Under the pieces are notes generated by a model. It made no database searches, was not told the DNA's origin, and saw only the letters and a program-made list of their open reading frames with translations. The translations under genes and the position numbers were made by a program. From Hydrogenovibrio sp. JE_KL2 (lineage in GTDB: Bacteria; Pseudomonadota; Gammaproteobacteria; Thiomicrospirales; Thiomicrospiraceae), in NCBI RefSeq assembly GCF_009296185.1, contig NZ_WBJR01000001.1, positions 310,001 to 374,000 on the forward strand: a DNA stretch of 64,000 nt, in the 5' to 3' direction. Below are positions 1 to 8,998 of the stretch, piece by piece. Within the stretch, counting starts at the first letter, position 1. Every line of letters begins with the position of its first letter.

Positions 1-210
1 ACACCACCAACAGAATACTTCAAGGCCAGAACCGCTTTGACGGAAGCTTTCCCTGATGTGACGCTTGAAACGGATGAAATCACATTCATTCCTCAAACCT
101 ACACTTTGCTACAAGGCGAAGAGTTGGAAACTTTTGAGAAGTTTATGGATTTGTTGAACGACCTAGATGATGTTCAAGAAATCTACCACAACGTTGAAGT
201 AGAAGATTAA
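1..210 (+). CDS. yebC: YebC/PmpR-family protein, C-terminal part
   Basis: This is the last 69 codons of a YebC-family protein; the start lies left of the window. The frame is open from base 1 to a TAA at 208-210. The acidic end with a DD-V-x-x-I-Y-x-N pattern is typical of the last YebC domain. The family contains DNA-binding regulators and relatives of the translation factor TACO1; the role here cannot be told. In many gammaproteobacteria yebC directly precedes ruvC. Here about 7.4 kb lies between them, holding a lipase pair on the other strand plus DUF502, aspS and nadA. The gene converges on the patatin gene across a repeat-rich gap. Confidence 0.85.
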   Translation, partial: TPPTEYFKARTALTEAFPDVTLETDEITFIPQTYTLLQGEELETFEKFMDLLNDLDDVQEIYHNVEVED

Positions 211-233
211 TCTCAATCTTGTCACTATTTTCA

Positions 234-349
234 CCCCAACCTGGCAGATTTTCTCGACAGTTCTTCGTGTCTCGACTTACCCTTTCAGGCGTCGAGTTCT
301 TCGTGTCTCGGCTTACCGCTTCGGTTGCATAAAATCTGCCAGGTTGGGG
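234..349. repeat. Inverted pair of the 19-bp dispersed repeat enclosing a 36-bp-period tandem repeat
   Basis: The left arm (234-252) is the reverse complement of the right arm (331-349, AAAATCTGCCAGGTTGGGG), a perfect 19-bp inverted repeat. Between the arms are two 27-bp direct repeat units, at 260-286 and 296-322 (both begin GTTCTTCGTGTCTCG), differing at about three positions. The structure fills most of the gap between the convergent yebC and patatin genes. It could act as a bidirectional terminator, although the loop is long. It is one of about 14 copies of the repeat in this window. Confidence 0.85.
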
Positions 350-407
350 GGCTTTCGTTCCACTCTCATTAAATCTCTTTAATTCTGTTTAATTCTTTTA
401 ACAAGCT

Positions 408-2696
408 CTAGTCAAAGCTCTTTCCGAAGTAGAAGTAAACCGATTGTTTGCTAGAATTGTGGTATCCATAGGCAAGGTATGCGGGCCCTAAAGGCGTGTT
501 CATGCCAAGAAAAACGCTGCCAGCCTGCTTGGTTTTATCCAAGTCAATTTTTTCCGGCGAGGTGTAGCTACCGAATACATTCCCGGCTTCCAAGGTAGCG
601 CCCAGATAAAGTGGAAAGTGAAATACCGAATTACTCTCACCTAACAGGCGGTAGAGGTACTTCAATCGGGTAAAGACGATCTGGTTTCCGATCAACTCGT
701 TTTGACGAAATCCGGACAATCTCTGGAAACCACCTAAAGTATAAAACTGACTGCTCTCAAAACCGATAGGCCCGTTCATATCGGTGTATTCCGCATAGAA
801 GTTGAAGGTGTGGCGGTGAAAAGAGCGATAGCTTGAAAGTTTGAAAACGTCAGTGTGACTTTCCAGCGAGGGTTCATATTTGCTGGAAATGCCCGAGAAT
901 CCATAATACAGCAGGCTACCGGATGTTGGGAAAGCGACTTGGTCAAGCGTGTCATGCGCAAGCCCGACTGTGGTGACGGTTTGGTGATATTTGTCGCTGA
1001 TTTCCTTTGAAGTTTTGTGGCCGATAATCAATTCACCGCTTTCGTAGTAGTATTGGGTGAACAGTCTGTTGTTGGTGGTGAGGTTAACGCCAAGTTCCAA
1101 ACCGGTTTGGGTGCGCTTTTTATCCAAGGCAATGGAGAAGGTACCGAAAGCGTCATTGTTGTAAAGATAGTTTTCTTCCTGGTAGTCGGCAAAAGGTTTG
1201 ACGTAAAAACTTTGTCCTTGGGTAATGGGTTGGTAAAACTCGGTGCGGACATGCTGAATCTCACCGATCTGTAATTCATTTCGCCATTCCGCGCCCAGAT
1301 CGTCCACAGGTTGATAGGTGTGCCTAACGCCTAAATTGAATTGAGTGTCGTCGCCAAGGTTTGAAGCCAGGTTGAATTTAAGTTTAAAGAAATTCGGCCC
1401 CCATTCAGGTTCGGTAGTGTGAATCAGCAACTTTCCCTGTCCTTTATGGTTGATGAAGTCATAACTCACGTTCTTGAAAAAGCCCAAGCCATACAGATAA
1501 GAGAGGTCTGTTTCCAGTCGTGTTCTATCCAGTGGTTGATCAATTTTCTGATGGATGTAACGGAGAACCACGCTGTTAGCAATGCCGGTCTGATTGTCCA
1601 GCGCAATTGTTTTGACTAGCAAAGAATGGCTACGATGTTGGTTAGGTGGGCTGTAGGGTTCCAGTAACGCCAATTTTTTCAGTGCGTCTTCATGTGCGGT
1701 TGCCGCTTGCTCTCCGCGTTCGATAAGTAAGGTGCTTTTGTCAAAATCAGTAGAGGTGAAACCGGTCAAGTCAGGACAAATCAGCACATCTTTCTTTGTG
1801 AGTGTCGAAAGCTGTTGCAAACTGTTGTTTAAGGTCAAACCGGTAATCAATTGGTTAGTGATGTCGACAAAACTTTTGAGTTTGTCTCGCTGTGCTCGCT
1901 CGTCATGTATGTCGGAAACAATGACAATGTCCGCGCCCATTTTGCGTACGACATCAATGGGCGTGTTGTCGGTAATGCCGCCATCCACCAAAAGGTGTTT
2001 TCCAATTTTAACCGGCGCAAAAATACCGGGTACAGACATACTCGCGCGCAACGCTTGGGAGAGGTTTCCTTCTTTTAGAACAACGCTTTGCCCTGTGGCA
2101 ATATCGGTGGCAACGGCTCGGAAGGGAATGGGAAGTTTGTCAAAGTTTTCCGACGGCGCGGCATTGAGCAGTAAGCTTTCAAGTAAGATGTCCTGTTTCT
2201 GTCCTTGAATCAAACCGTTAGGCAGGCGGAAAGTCCAGTCGTGCATACCGACTTCGCCTTTGATGTAGTAACCAAATTGTTGTTGCTTACGTCGAAACGA
2301 CTGGTAGTAACGTTTCGGATCGTCATTGAATGTTTGCTCCCAGTCGACACGAGTGGCGAATTGTTCGATCTGGTCAATGGGCAAACCTGCCGCATAGAGT
2401 CCACCTATCAAAGCGCCCATGCTGGTGCCGGCGATATAGTCGATGGGAATGTGTCTGGCTTCCAGTGCTTTGATAACTCCGATATGGGCAAGCCCTCTGG
2501 CTCCGCCGCCGGCCAGTACCAGCCCGATTTTCGGGCGGACATGCTCGGGTGACTTATCATTCTGCACTGCCGGCCCTGGTGTCGGTTGTACCGCGTTTGA
2601 GGGTGTTTGAAGCTCGCTGGCGTGAGCATAAGAAAACAACGAAACCCCTGCCATTAACAGGATAAATAGTGCGTGCTTCATTATGCTGTTTTTCAT
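408..2696 (-). CDS. Patatin-like phospholipase with POTRA and outer-membrane barrel (PlpD-like, type Vd)
   Basis: This gene encodes a predicted secreted lipase that carries its own outer-membrane transporter. I start it at the ATG at 2696 (762 aa), because a GGAAAG ribosome site lies 8 bases upstream and a signal peptide follows (about residues 1-27, ending in AHA-S). An in-frame start further upstream would lie inside the preceding gene. The patatin domain spans about residues 54-250: glycine-rich oxyanion loop GGGARG (63-68), nucleophile elbow GTSMG (Ser92) and DGG (Asp238), so the Ser-Asp dyad is complete. A POTRA-like segment follows at about 360-430, then a BamA-family barrel to the C-terminus. 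PlpD-type proteins have this order and secrete the lipase through the barrel. It lies 2 bases after the SDR gene, so the two are probably co-transcribed. Confidence 0.85.
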   Translation of the reverse strand: MKNSIMKHALFILLMAGVSLFSYAHASELQTPSNAVQPTPGPAVQNDKSPEHVRPKIGLVLAGGGARGLAHIGVIKALEARHIPIDYIAGTSMGALIGGLYAAGLPIDQIEQFATRVDWEQTFNDDPKRYYQSFRRKQQQFGYYIKGEVGMHDWTFRLPNGLIQGQKQDILLESLLLNAAPSENFDKLPIPFRAVATDIATGQSVVLKEGNLSQALRASMSVPGIFAPVKIGKHLLVDGGITDNTPIDVVRKMGADIVIVSDIHDERAQRDKLKSFVDITNQLITGLTLNNSLQQLSTLTKKDVLICPDLTGFTSTDFDKSTLLIERGEQAATAHEDALKKLALLEPYSPPNQHRSHSLLVKTIALDNQTGIANSVVLRYIHQKIDQPLDRTRLETDLSYLYGLGFFKNVSYDFINHKGQGKLLIHTTEPEWGPNFFKLKFNLASNLGDDTQFNLGVRHTYQPVDDLGAEWRNELQIGEIQHVRTEFYQPITQGQSFYVKPFADYQEENYLYNNDAFGTFSIALDKKRTQTGLELGVNLTTNNRLFTQYYYESGELIIGHKTSKEISDKYHQTVTTVGLAHDTLDQVAFPTSGSLLYYGFSGISSKYEPSLESHTDVFKLSSYRSFHRHTFNFYAEYTDMNGPIGFESSQFYTLGGFQRLSGFRQNELIGNQIVFTRLKYLYRLLGESNSVFHFPLYLGATLEAGNVFGSYTSPEKIDLDKTKQAGSVFLGMNTPLGPAYLAYGYHNSSKQSVYFYFGKSFD

Positions 2697-2698
2697 TG

Positions 2699-3574
2699 TC
2701 AGCGCTTTCCGTTGCCGCCCGCTTTGAGGAGTAGCGCATCCAACCAACGGTTTGGAAGAATGCGTTTCAGCCAAGCAAACAAGTGTGTGGGGAAGGTTAC
2801 TGGGTAGCGAATCTTGGGCTTGTTGGCGGAAATGATTTTTTCAACAACATCGCTGACAGCTTCAGGTCCAAGCGTGAAGGGGGCAGCGGCACCTTCTTTT
2901 TCAAGTCGTTGAATCATGGAGTCGTAACTGGCTTGATGAGCGCTTTGCTTGCCGGCAATCCAACGCTGATACTGCTTGAATGAGTTGGCACGGAATTCGG
3001 ATAAAATCGGCCCGGGTTCAATCAAACTGACGTGAATATTGTCTTGTTTAAGCTCAAGTCTTAGTGTGTCTGCCAAGCCTTCAATGGCGAATTTACTCGC
3101 ATTGTATGCCCCGCGGTACGCCATAGCGGCAAACCCCAGAATTGAACTGTTATAGATGATTTTGCCACCGCCGTTTTGTCGCATGACCGGTACCAGTAAA
3201 TTGGTCAATTCTTGTGTGCCGAACACATTGGTTTCAAACTGGTAGCGTAGCGCGTCTCGGGATAAATCTTCCACAGCGCCTGGTAGCCCGAAAGCACCGT
3301 TATTGAATAAGACATCAATTTTCCCCTCGGTCATTTTGAGCAATTCATCAACAGCATGATGGATAGAGTCCGAGTCGGCTAAATCCAGCTTCAAGCAGCT
3401 AATCCCCATTTGGCGGATTTTGGCGACATCTGCTTCCTGTCGGCAACTGCCGATAACGTGATAGCCTTTGGCATGAAGGGTTTTAAGGGTGTAATGACCG
3501 ATGCCGGTTGAGCAGCCGGTAATGAAAATAGTGAGGTTTGCGTGTGATGTCATCTTGATGTGTTTGTTGGTCAT
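2699..3574 (-). CDS. Short-chain dehydrogenase/reductase (SDR)
   Basis: This is a 291-aa classical SDR oxidoreductase. It has the nucleotide-binding motif TGCSTGIG near residue 20, an acidic residue and DLAD-type segment for the cofactor pocket, a NNGAF version of the NNAG motif near 91, and the catalytic pattern Ser followed by YNASK near residue 158. The substrate is not predictable; proteins of this shape act on steroids, retinoids or fatty alcohols. The region before the first ATG has only a weak ribosome site, and a second Met eight codons in is possible. It is the first gene of a pair with the patatin-barrel lipase, so a role in lipid turnover is a reasonable guess but not shown. Confidence 0.85.
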   Translation of the reverse strand: MTNKHIKMTSHANLTIFITGCSTGIGHYTLKTLHAKGYHVIGSCRQEADVAKIRQMGISCLKLDLADSDSIHHAVDELLKMTEGKIDVLFNNGAFGLPGAVEDLSRDALRYQFETNVFGTQELTNLLVPVMRQNGGGKIIYNSSILGFAAMAYRGAYNASKFAIEGLADTLRLELKQDNIHVSLIEPGPILSEFRANSFKQYQRWIAGKQSAHQASYDSMIQRLEKEGAAAPFTLGPEAVSDVVEKIISANKPKIRYPVTFPTHLFAWLKRILPNRWLDALLLKAGGNGKR

Positions 3575-3661
3575 TTTGCCAGATTTCGTTTATGAATCTT
3601 AATGCTTGCCATCTTAGAATATTTCAGTTGGATGCCCAAGCCATAAATGAATGCTTTAATT

Positions 3662-3690
3662 TCGATAAAACCATTCAATTCTTATATAAT
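3662..3690 (+). promoter_or_regulatory. Candidate promoter for the DUF502 gene
   Basis: A good -10 box (TATAAT, 3685-3690) sits in the 169-bp divergent gap between the SDR gene (minus) and the DUF502 gene (plus). The -35 region, about TCGATA at 3662-3667, is poor. It would place the transcript start about 45 bases before the DUF502 ATG. Confidence 0.4.
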
Positions 3691-3743
3691 AAGCCATTCT
3701 TTTTATTTCGAGTTTTGTTTTCGGGTTTTGAATTCATTTAGCC

Positions 3744-4427
3744 ATGTCTCTGATTAAACGTTACTTAATTGCTGGATTGCTTGTGTGGCTGCCTTTGGGT
3801 GTCACCATCGCGGCGTTGATTTTTCTCGTCAACCTGTTTGATAAGAGTTTAGTGCTTTTACCGAGACACCTTCGCCCGGAATATTGGCTAGGATATGAAA
3901 TTCCTGGGTTCGGCGTCATCCTATCCTTTTTGTTGATTCTGATTACCGGGATGCTGGTCGCCAACTTCTTTGGACGTTACCTTTATGGCTGGTGGGAAAA
4001 GTTTCTAGCGAGAATTCCGCTAGTGCGCTCGATTTACATGGCTGTCAAACAGATTGCGGAAGCATTGTTTGGCTCTGGCGCGGAAACCTTTCAAAAGGTG
4101 TATTTGATTCAGTACCCGCGTGAAGGCTTGTGGACACTGGCATTTCAAACAAGCCGTACCCATGGTGAAGCGCAGCTGAAAACTGGGCTGATTGATGCGG
4201 TGAATCTGTTTGTGCCGACCACGCCAAACCCGACTTCAGGATTCTTTCTGATTGCCTCGCGACATGAAATTATCGAACTGGATATGAGTGTTGATAATGC
4301 ATTGAAAATGGTGATTTCAGGCGGGGTGGTCGTTCCGCCGTGGAAGAAGGTGCCAGAAGTTGTACCAGACGTCGCGCCGGAAGTTGCCATCCCTGAACAG
4401 AATCTGGCGCCGACAAGCGAAAAATAA
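3744..4427 (+). CDS. DUF502 family inner-membrane protein
   Basis: This is a 227-aa protein of the DUF502 family. The N-terminus holds a membrane segment at about residues 7-29 and a second at about 52-75, followed by the family signature around WWEKFLARIPLVRSIY. The rest is a soluble domain that ends in a Pro/Val-rich acidic tail unlike the conserved part. The family is widespread in bacteria and often lies beside aspS, as here. Its function is unknown, though members are membrane-associated. The TAA is followed after 15 bases by a 160-bp repeat element that separates it from aspS. Confidence 0.85.
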   Translation: MSLIKRYLIAGLLVWLPLGVTIAALIFLVNLFDKSLVLLPRHLRPEYWLGYEIPGFGVILSFLLILITGMLVANFFGRYLYGWWEKFLARIPLVRSIYMAVKQIAEALFGSGAETFQKVYLIQYPREGLWTLAFQTSRTHGEAQLKTGLIDAVNLFVPTTPNPTSGFFLIASRHEIIELDMSVDNALKMVISGGVVVPPWKKVPEVVPDVAPEVAIPEQNLAPTSEK

Positions 4428-4442
4428 ATTTTATTAAAACAG

Positions 4443-4602
4443 GAGAGCTTTGCACGAGTGGGGTACGAGGTAAAAATGAAATAAAATTTTTCTGAATTAG
4501 GCGAAAAACGCAGCTAATAGCTGGCTATTGGCAAGTTTTTCAACAACATTCAGGTGGATTTTAGCCATTTTTAGCCGTGCATCCATCTCGTACAAAGCTC
4601 TC
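4443..4602. mobile_element. 160-bp MITE-like element, copy 1
   Basis: The element is bounded by 16-bp inverted ends, GAGAGCTTTGCACGAG at 4443-4458 and its complement with one mismatch at 4587-4602. It contains no reading frame, and an internal hairpin at 4513-4532 has 8-bp arms. A second copy in opposite orientation lies at 49895-50054. My hand alignment is gap-free with about 130 of 160 identical positions. The size, ends and lack of coding capacity fit a non-autonomous transposable element. I see no convincing target duplication, and no transposase with these ends lies in the window. It forms most of the aspS upstream region. Confidence 0.8.
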
Positions 4603-4630
4603 CATTATTCAATTCAAAGGTAAAAAACAC

Positions 4631-6409
4631 ATGATGCGTACACACTACTGTGGACAAGTTACAGAAGTCTTAGAAAGTCAAAAAGTCACAGTTGCCGGCT
4701 GGGTGCACAGACGCCGAGATCATGGTGGCGTTATTTTTATCGACTTACGTGACCGTGACGGCTTGGTTCAAGTAGTGGTCAATCCTGATGACGCTGACAA
4801 GTTCGCCAAAGCGGAAAGAGTGCGTTCAGAGTATGTGTTGAAAGTGGAAGGTCAGGTTTGTGCGAGAACGCCGGAAACCATCAACCCTAAGATGGTGACA
4901 GGAAAGGTTGAGATTGTTGCGGAAAGCATCGAAATCCTAAGCGCATCTGATCCGATTCCTTTCCAGTTGGATGATAAAAACATTTCTGAAGAAGTGCGTT
5001 TGACTTACCGTTATTTGGATTTGCGTCGCGATGAAATGCAGCAAGCGATGAAAACCCGTTATAAGGTGACACGTTCTATGCGTCGTTACTTGGATGATAA
5101 CGGCTTTATGGATATGGAAACACCTATCCTAACCAAATCTACACCGGAAGGGGCGCGTGACTATTTGGTGCCTAGCCGTACCCATCCAAATAAATTCTTT
5201 GCATTGCCTCAGTCTCCTCAGTTGTTCAAGCAATTGTTGATGATGTCTGGTTTTGACCGTTACTACCAAATCACGCGTTGTTTCCGTGATGAAGACTTGC
5301 GTGCAGACCGTCAGCCAGAATTCACGCAGTTGGATATCGAAACCTCTTTCATGTCCGAAGAAGAAGTCATGGACATGATGGAAGGCTTGGCGAAAACAAT
5401 TTTCCGTGAAGCGGTAGATGTGAATTTCGACTATGACTTCCCTCGCATGCCGTATTCTGAAGCCATCGAGAAGTACGGTATTGACCGTCCTGATTTACGT
5501 ATCCCTTTGCAGTTGGTGGACGTAGCTGACTTGTTGCAAGATATTGAGTTCAAAGTATTCTCTGGTCCTGCAAAAGATCCTATGGGTCGTGTCGCGGCTT
5601 TGCGTGTGCCACAAGGCGGTACACTTTCTCGTAAGGAAATTGACGATTACACCAAGTTTGTCAGTATCTACGGTGCGAAAGGTTTGGCGTATATCAAAGT
5701 CAACGATCTAGCGGCAGGCTTGGATGGTTTACAGTCTCCAATCGTTAAATTCTTCCCTGATCAGGTCATGGAAATCATGCAGCGTGTGGGCGCGGAAGAC
5801 GGTGATATTGTCTTCTTCGGCGCGGACAATGCGAAGATCGTTAACGAAGCGTTGGGTGCATTGCGTTGCAAGCTGGGTGAAGACCTCGGCATGATCGAAA
5901 AAGAATGGGCGCCAGTTTGGGTGGTTGATTTCCCAATGTTTGAAATGGATGAGAAAACAGCTAGATTGACTGCCATTCACCATCCATTTACGCAGCCTAA
6001 AGCAACAACGGAAGAAATTTTGAATCATGACAAGCCGGAGCAAATGTTATCTCGCGCTTATGACTTGGTTATCAATGGTATCGAAGTTGGTGGTGGTTCA
6101 GTGCGTATCCATGACACCAAAATGCAAGCAGCCGTCTTGAAGATGTTGGGTATCTCCGATGAAGAGGCCAACGATAAATTCGGTTTCCTACTGAACGCTT
6201 TGAAATACGGTTGTCCTCCGCATGCTGGTATGGCATTCGGTTTGGATCGTTTGGTCATGTTGATGGCAAATCGTGATTCGATTCGTGATGTTATTGCCTT
6301 CCCGAAAACGCAATCTGCTGCCTGTATGCTGACCGAAGCGCCAGGTGTGGTTGATGATGGGCAATTGGCAGATTTGGATTTGCGTTTCCGTAAGCCAGCA
6401 CGCGATTAA
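4631..6409 (+). CDS. aspS: Aspartyl-tRNA synthetase
   Basis: This is a class II aminoacyl-tRNA synthetase of 592 aa, close to the 590 aa of E. coli AspRS, that charges tRNA-Asp in the cytoplasm. The anticodon-binding OB fold covers about residues 15-105. Class II motif 2 (FRDED...R) lies near 217-225, the bacterial GAD insertion at about 290-420, and motif 3 (GMAFGLDR) at 533-540. I chose the ATG at 4631 because the protein then begins MMRTHYCGQ, matching the family start MRT-YCG. An ATG 18 codons upstream lies inside the repeat element. Whether the enzyme also charges tRNA-Asn cannot be decided from the sequence. The element at 4443-4602 probably supplies part of the leader or promoter. Confidence 0.97.
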   Translation: MMRTHYCGQVTEVLESQKVTVAGWVHRRRDHGGVIFIDLRDRDGLVQVVVNPDDADKFAKAERVRSEYVLKVEGQVCARTPETINPKMVTGKVEIVAESIEILSASDPIPFQLDDKNISEEVRLTYRYLDLRRDEMQQAMKTRYKVTRSMRRYLDDNGFMDMETPILTKSTPEGARDYLVPSRTHPNKFFALPQSPQLFKQLLMMSGFDRYYQITRCFRDEDLRADRQPEFTQLDIETSFMSEEEVMDMMEGLAKTIFREAVDVNFDYDFPRMPYSEAIEKYGIDRPDLRIPLQLVDVADLLQDIEFKVFSGPAKDPMGRVAALRVPQGGTLSRKEIDDYTKFVSIYGAKGLAYIKVNDLAAGLDGLQSPIVKFFPDQVMEIMQRVGAEDGDIVFFGADNAKIVNEALGALRCKLGEDLGMIEKEWAPVWVVDFPMFEMDEKTARLTAIHHPFTQPKATTEEILNHDKPEQMLSRAYDLVINGIEVGGGSVRIHDTKMQAAVLKMLGISDEEANDKFGFLLNALKYGCPPHAGMAFGLDRLVMLMANRDSIRDVIAFPKTQSAACMLTEAPGVVDDGQLADLDLRFRKPARD

Positions 6410-6470
6410 GCGCGCAATAGCGTTATCTAAAAACCTCTCCAAATCACGGAAAAGGGCATACAATAAATCA

Positions 6471-6495
6471 AAGGCGTGAATGGCATTTACGCCTT
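6471..6495 (+). terminator. Hairpin between aspS and nadA
   Basis: AAGGCGTGAAT pairs with ATTTACGCCTT around a GGC loop (11 pairs including one G-T). No strong T-run follows, so it may be a weak terminator or a processing hairpin in the nadA leader. Confidence 0.45.
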
Positions 6496-6518
6496 AAGTT
6501 TATTCACTTGGAAGAACC

Positions 6519-7622
6519 ATGTCGGAATTATCTCCTACGCAACAAGCCTCAGGCTTGGCAAAATCTGTTCCGCTTGAATTGGTTAACAGCATTAACCAAC
6601 TAGCGCAGTCCGCTACGCCTGCAAAACATCTCAGTGAAGCAGATCGCGACTCTCTCAAAACCAAAATCAAAGCTTTGTTGAAAGAGAAGAATGCTCAAAT
6701 CGTTGCGCATTATTATGTCGATGCCGAGTTGCAAGCTTTGGCGGAAGAAACAGGCGGGAAAGTCGCAGATTCTTTGGAAATGGCGAATTTTGGCGCGCAA
6801 TCTAATGCCGATATTTTGGTGGTTTGCGGTGTGCGTTTCATGGGTGAAACAGCAAAAATGTTGAGCCCGGAAAAAACGATTTTAATGCCGGATTTAGAGG
6901 CAAACTGTTCTTTGGATATCGGCTGTCCGGCAAAAGAGTTTGCCGGGTTCTGTAAACAATATCCTGACCGTAAAGTAGTGGTGTATGCCAACACCAGTGT
7001 TGAAGTTAAAGCGATTGCTGACTGGGTGGTGACATCGGGCAATGCATTGAATATCGTGAACCACCTGAAAGAGCAGGGCGAAAAGATTATCTGGGCGCCT
7101 GACCGTCATTTAGGGCACTGGATTCAGAAAGAAACCGGCATGGATATGATTCTGTGGCAGGGACAGTGTATCGTTCACAACGAATTCCAGGTCTACGAAC
7201 TGAAAAGTCTGAAAGAAAAACACCCGAACGCCAAGGTATTGGTACACCCGGAGTCGCCTGAAGAAGTAGTTGATTTGGCGGATGTGGTTGGCTCGACGCG
7301 CGTGATGATTGAAGCGGTGAGAGATTTGCCCGATCAAGAGTTTATCGTCGCGACGGACTTGGGCATTTTCTACAAAATGCAGCAGTTGGCGCCTGAGAAG
7401 AAACTGATTGTCGCGCCGACTGCGGGTAAAGATGGGCACTGTATCAGTTGTGCACATTGTCCGTGGATGGCTATGAACGGCTTGGAAAATCTTTATCATT
7501 GCCTTCGTGATGGCACAGGCGAAATCCTGATCGAAGAGAACATTCGCCAAAAAGCTTTGGCATCGGTAAACCGTATGCTAGAGTTTTCCAGACAAGCAGG
7601 TTTGGTGAAGGCGAACAAATAG
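6519..7622 (+). CDS. nadA: Quinolinate synthase A
   Basis: NadA condenses iminoaspartate with dihydroxyacetone phosphate to quinolinate, the second step of de novo NAD synthesis, and uses a [4Fe-4S] cluster. At 367 aa it is about 20 residues longer than E. coli NadA. The probable cluster ligands are Cys130 (in EANCSLD), Cys217 (in GQCIVH) and Cys314 in a [10 protein letters not shown] motif, where extra cysteines at 308 and 311 are also present. A GGAAG ribosome site precedes the ATG. NadC, the next enzyme, is encoded about 36 kb away in this window, and nadE lies between them. The gene is followed 18 bases later by ruvC. Confidence 0.96.
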   Translation: MSELSPTQQASGLAKSVPLELVNSINQLAQSATPAKHLSEADRDSLKTKIKALLKEKNAQIVAHYYVDAELQALAEETGGKVADSLEMANFGAQSNADILVVCGVRFMGETAKMLSPEKTILMPDLEANCSLDIGCPAKEFAGFCKQYPDRKVVVYANTSVEVKAIADWVVTSGNALNIVNHLKEQGEKIIWAPDRHLGHWIQKETGMDMILWQGQCIVHNEFQVYELKSLKEKHPNAKVLVHPESPEEVVDLADVVGSTRVMIEAVRDLPDQEFIVATDLGIFYKMQQLAPEKKLIVAPTAGKDGHCISCAHCPWMAMNGLENLYHCLRDGTGEILIEENIRQKALASVNRMLEFSRQAGLVKANK

Positions 7623-7640
7623 TCTTAAACAGGAGAATAA

Positions 7641-8159
7641 GTGCCGAAGATTCAACGTATACTAGGTGTCGACCCAGGATCACGCAAAGCGGGATTCGGA
7701 CTCATTGAATCAGGGCGCTATCATCCTAACTATCTGATTAGCGGTGTCATCCGTGTCGAAAAGCTCTCAGGTGCAGAGCGATTGAAAACCATTTTTGAGT
7801 CAGTCATGCAGATTCTCGATCAATACCAGCCAGATGTGATGGCGATCGAGAAGGTTTTTGTATACAAAAACCCCAACTCTGCGATCAAGCTCGGTCAGGC
7901 GAGAGGGGTGATACTCTGCGCGGCGGCGATGAAAAATGTGCCGATTATGGAATATACACCGACTCAGATCAAAAGTACCGTGGTTGGTAACGGTCACGCT
8001 AACAAAGATCAGGTTCAATACATGGTGAAGACCTTGTTGAAACTCTCGGAAACGCCTCAGGAAGATGCGGCGGATGCCTTGGCAGCGGCCTTGTGTCATG
8101 ATCGCTACCTGACGTTAGGCATTAATCCCGAAGATATTTCCAAGGGAACGAAATTTTAA
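7641..8159 (+). CDS. ruvC: Holliday junction endonuclease RuvC
   Basis: RuvC cuts Holliday junctions during recombinational repair, together with RuvAB. The product has 172 aa, the usual length. The four acidic active-site residues are visible: Asp11 in GVDPG, Glu70 in AIEKVF, and Asp142 and Asp145 in EDAADAL. Translation starts at GTG (7641) behind an AGGAGAATAA ribosome site. The next gene, ruvA, begins 35 bases after the stop, so ruvC and ruvA are likely one transcript. Confidence 0.97.
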   Translation: MPKIQRILGVDPGSRKAGFGLIESGRYHPNYLISGVIRVEKLSGAERLKTIFESVMQILDQYQPDVMAIEKVFVYKNPNSAIKLGQARGVILCAAAMKNVPIMEYTPTQIKSTVVGNGHANKDQVQYMVKTLLKLSETPQEDAADALAAALCHDRYLTLGINPEDISKGTKF

Positions 8160-8194
8160 GAGTAAGATTCCAGGATTAAATTTTAGGAATAGAT

Positions 8195-8809
8195 ATGATT
8201 GGCTTTTTATCCGGCAAACTCCATGCGAAACAACCCCCAATGCTGTTGATTGATGTCAATGGTGTTGGTTATGAGGTTGAAGCCCCTATGTCAACTTTCT
8301 ACGCACTGGGTGAACTTGGCGCACAGGTTACGGTAGTCACGCATATGCATGTGCGTGAAGACGCTATGTTGCTGTTCGGCTTTGCGACGGAGTTGGAAAG
8401 AAGCTTGTTCAGAGAGCTGATTAAAGTTAATGGTATTGGCGCTAAGATGGCAATTGGCATCTTGTCGGCGATGACGGTTAACGAATTTGTCGGATTGGTG
8501 GAAGTCGCTGATACCGCTGCATTGACGAAGATTCCAGGGGTTGGAAAAAAGACAGCGGAACGTTTGGTGATTGAAATGCGCGATCGTTTGAAAGGCTGGC
8601 AGGGTGATGCTTGGATGGGCTTGGCAAAATCCAGTGCTTCTGTCGCCGCGGCATCGACGCAAACAAACAGTGCTACATCTACGGCGGTACAAGCACTGAT
8701 TACGCTTGGGTATAAACCTGTGCAAGCAGAACAAATGGTCAAAGCCGTTCCAGAAGGGCTGAGTACGGAAGAAACAATCCGTAAAGCATTACAGTCCATC
8801 AAGCTTTAA
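8195..8809 (+). CDS. ruvA: Holliday junction branch-migration subunit RuvA
   Basis: RuvA binds the four-way junction and loads the RuvB motor. The 204-aa protein shows the N-terminal OB fold (about 1-62), two helix-hairpin-helix motifs (VNGIGAKMA and [12 protein letters not shown]), a Ser/Thr/Ala-rich linker and the C-terminal domain III (from about 155) that contacts RuvB. A TAGGAAT ribosome site precedes the ATG. A dispersed repeat copy lies directly after the stop, and ruvB follows after 189 bases, a larger gap than in the usual ruvAB operon. Confidence 0.97.
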   Translation: MIGFLSGKLHAKQPPMLLIDVNGVGYEVEAPMSTFYALGELGAQVTVVTHMHVREDAMLLFGFATELERSLFRELIKVNGIGAKMAIGILSAMTVNEFVGLVEVADTAALTKIPGVGKKTAERLVIEMRDRLKGWQGDAWMGLAKSSASVAAASTQTNSATSTAVQALITLGYKPVQAEQMVKAVPEGLSTEETIRKALQSIKL

Positions 8810-8820
8810 TCTTTTTTGAT

Positions 8821-8840
8821 AAAAATCTGCCAGGTTGGGG
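8821..8840 (+). repeat. Dispersed repeat, single copy
   Basis: A full copy, AAAAATCTGCCAGGTTGGGG, lies 12 bases after the ruvA stop, with no inverted partner nearby. It is in the same orientation as ruvA. Confidence 0.85.
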
Positions 8841-8998
8841 TATGGAAAAGATAGGTTTTACTACCTATTCTTAGGCTTGTCTTCATTTTTTTGTCATAAA
8901 ATTCGCCTCAAATATCACGGCATAAATGTTTATAATTGATGCCTGTTAAATGAGAATCAACACGCAAAAGAGAAGACGGAATAAAGGACTCATTACGA

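Noticed and set aside
260-322. Tandem repeat that might be a CRISPR remnant
   Set aside because: Only two units with a 9-bp gap, no spacers, no cas genes; it is enclosed by the dispersed repeat arms instead.
1732-2208. A 158-codon plus-strand frame inside the patatin gene
   Set aside because: It is antisense to a well-supported enzyme with intact catalytic motifs, has no recognisable domain, and no ribosome site was found.
4430-4615. Target-site duplication around the 160-bp elements
   Set aside because: The bases flanking either copy do not form a convincing direct repeat, so I report the elements without one.
4577-4630. Upstream start for aspS adding 18 residues
   Set aside because: It lies within the mobile-element copy and the extra residues are not part of the AspRS family; the ATG at 4631 fits the family.
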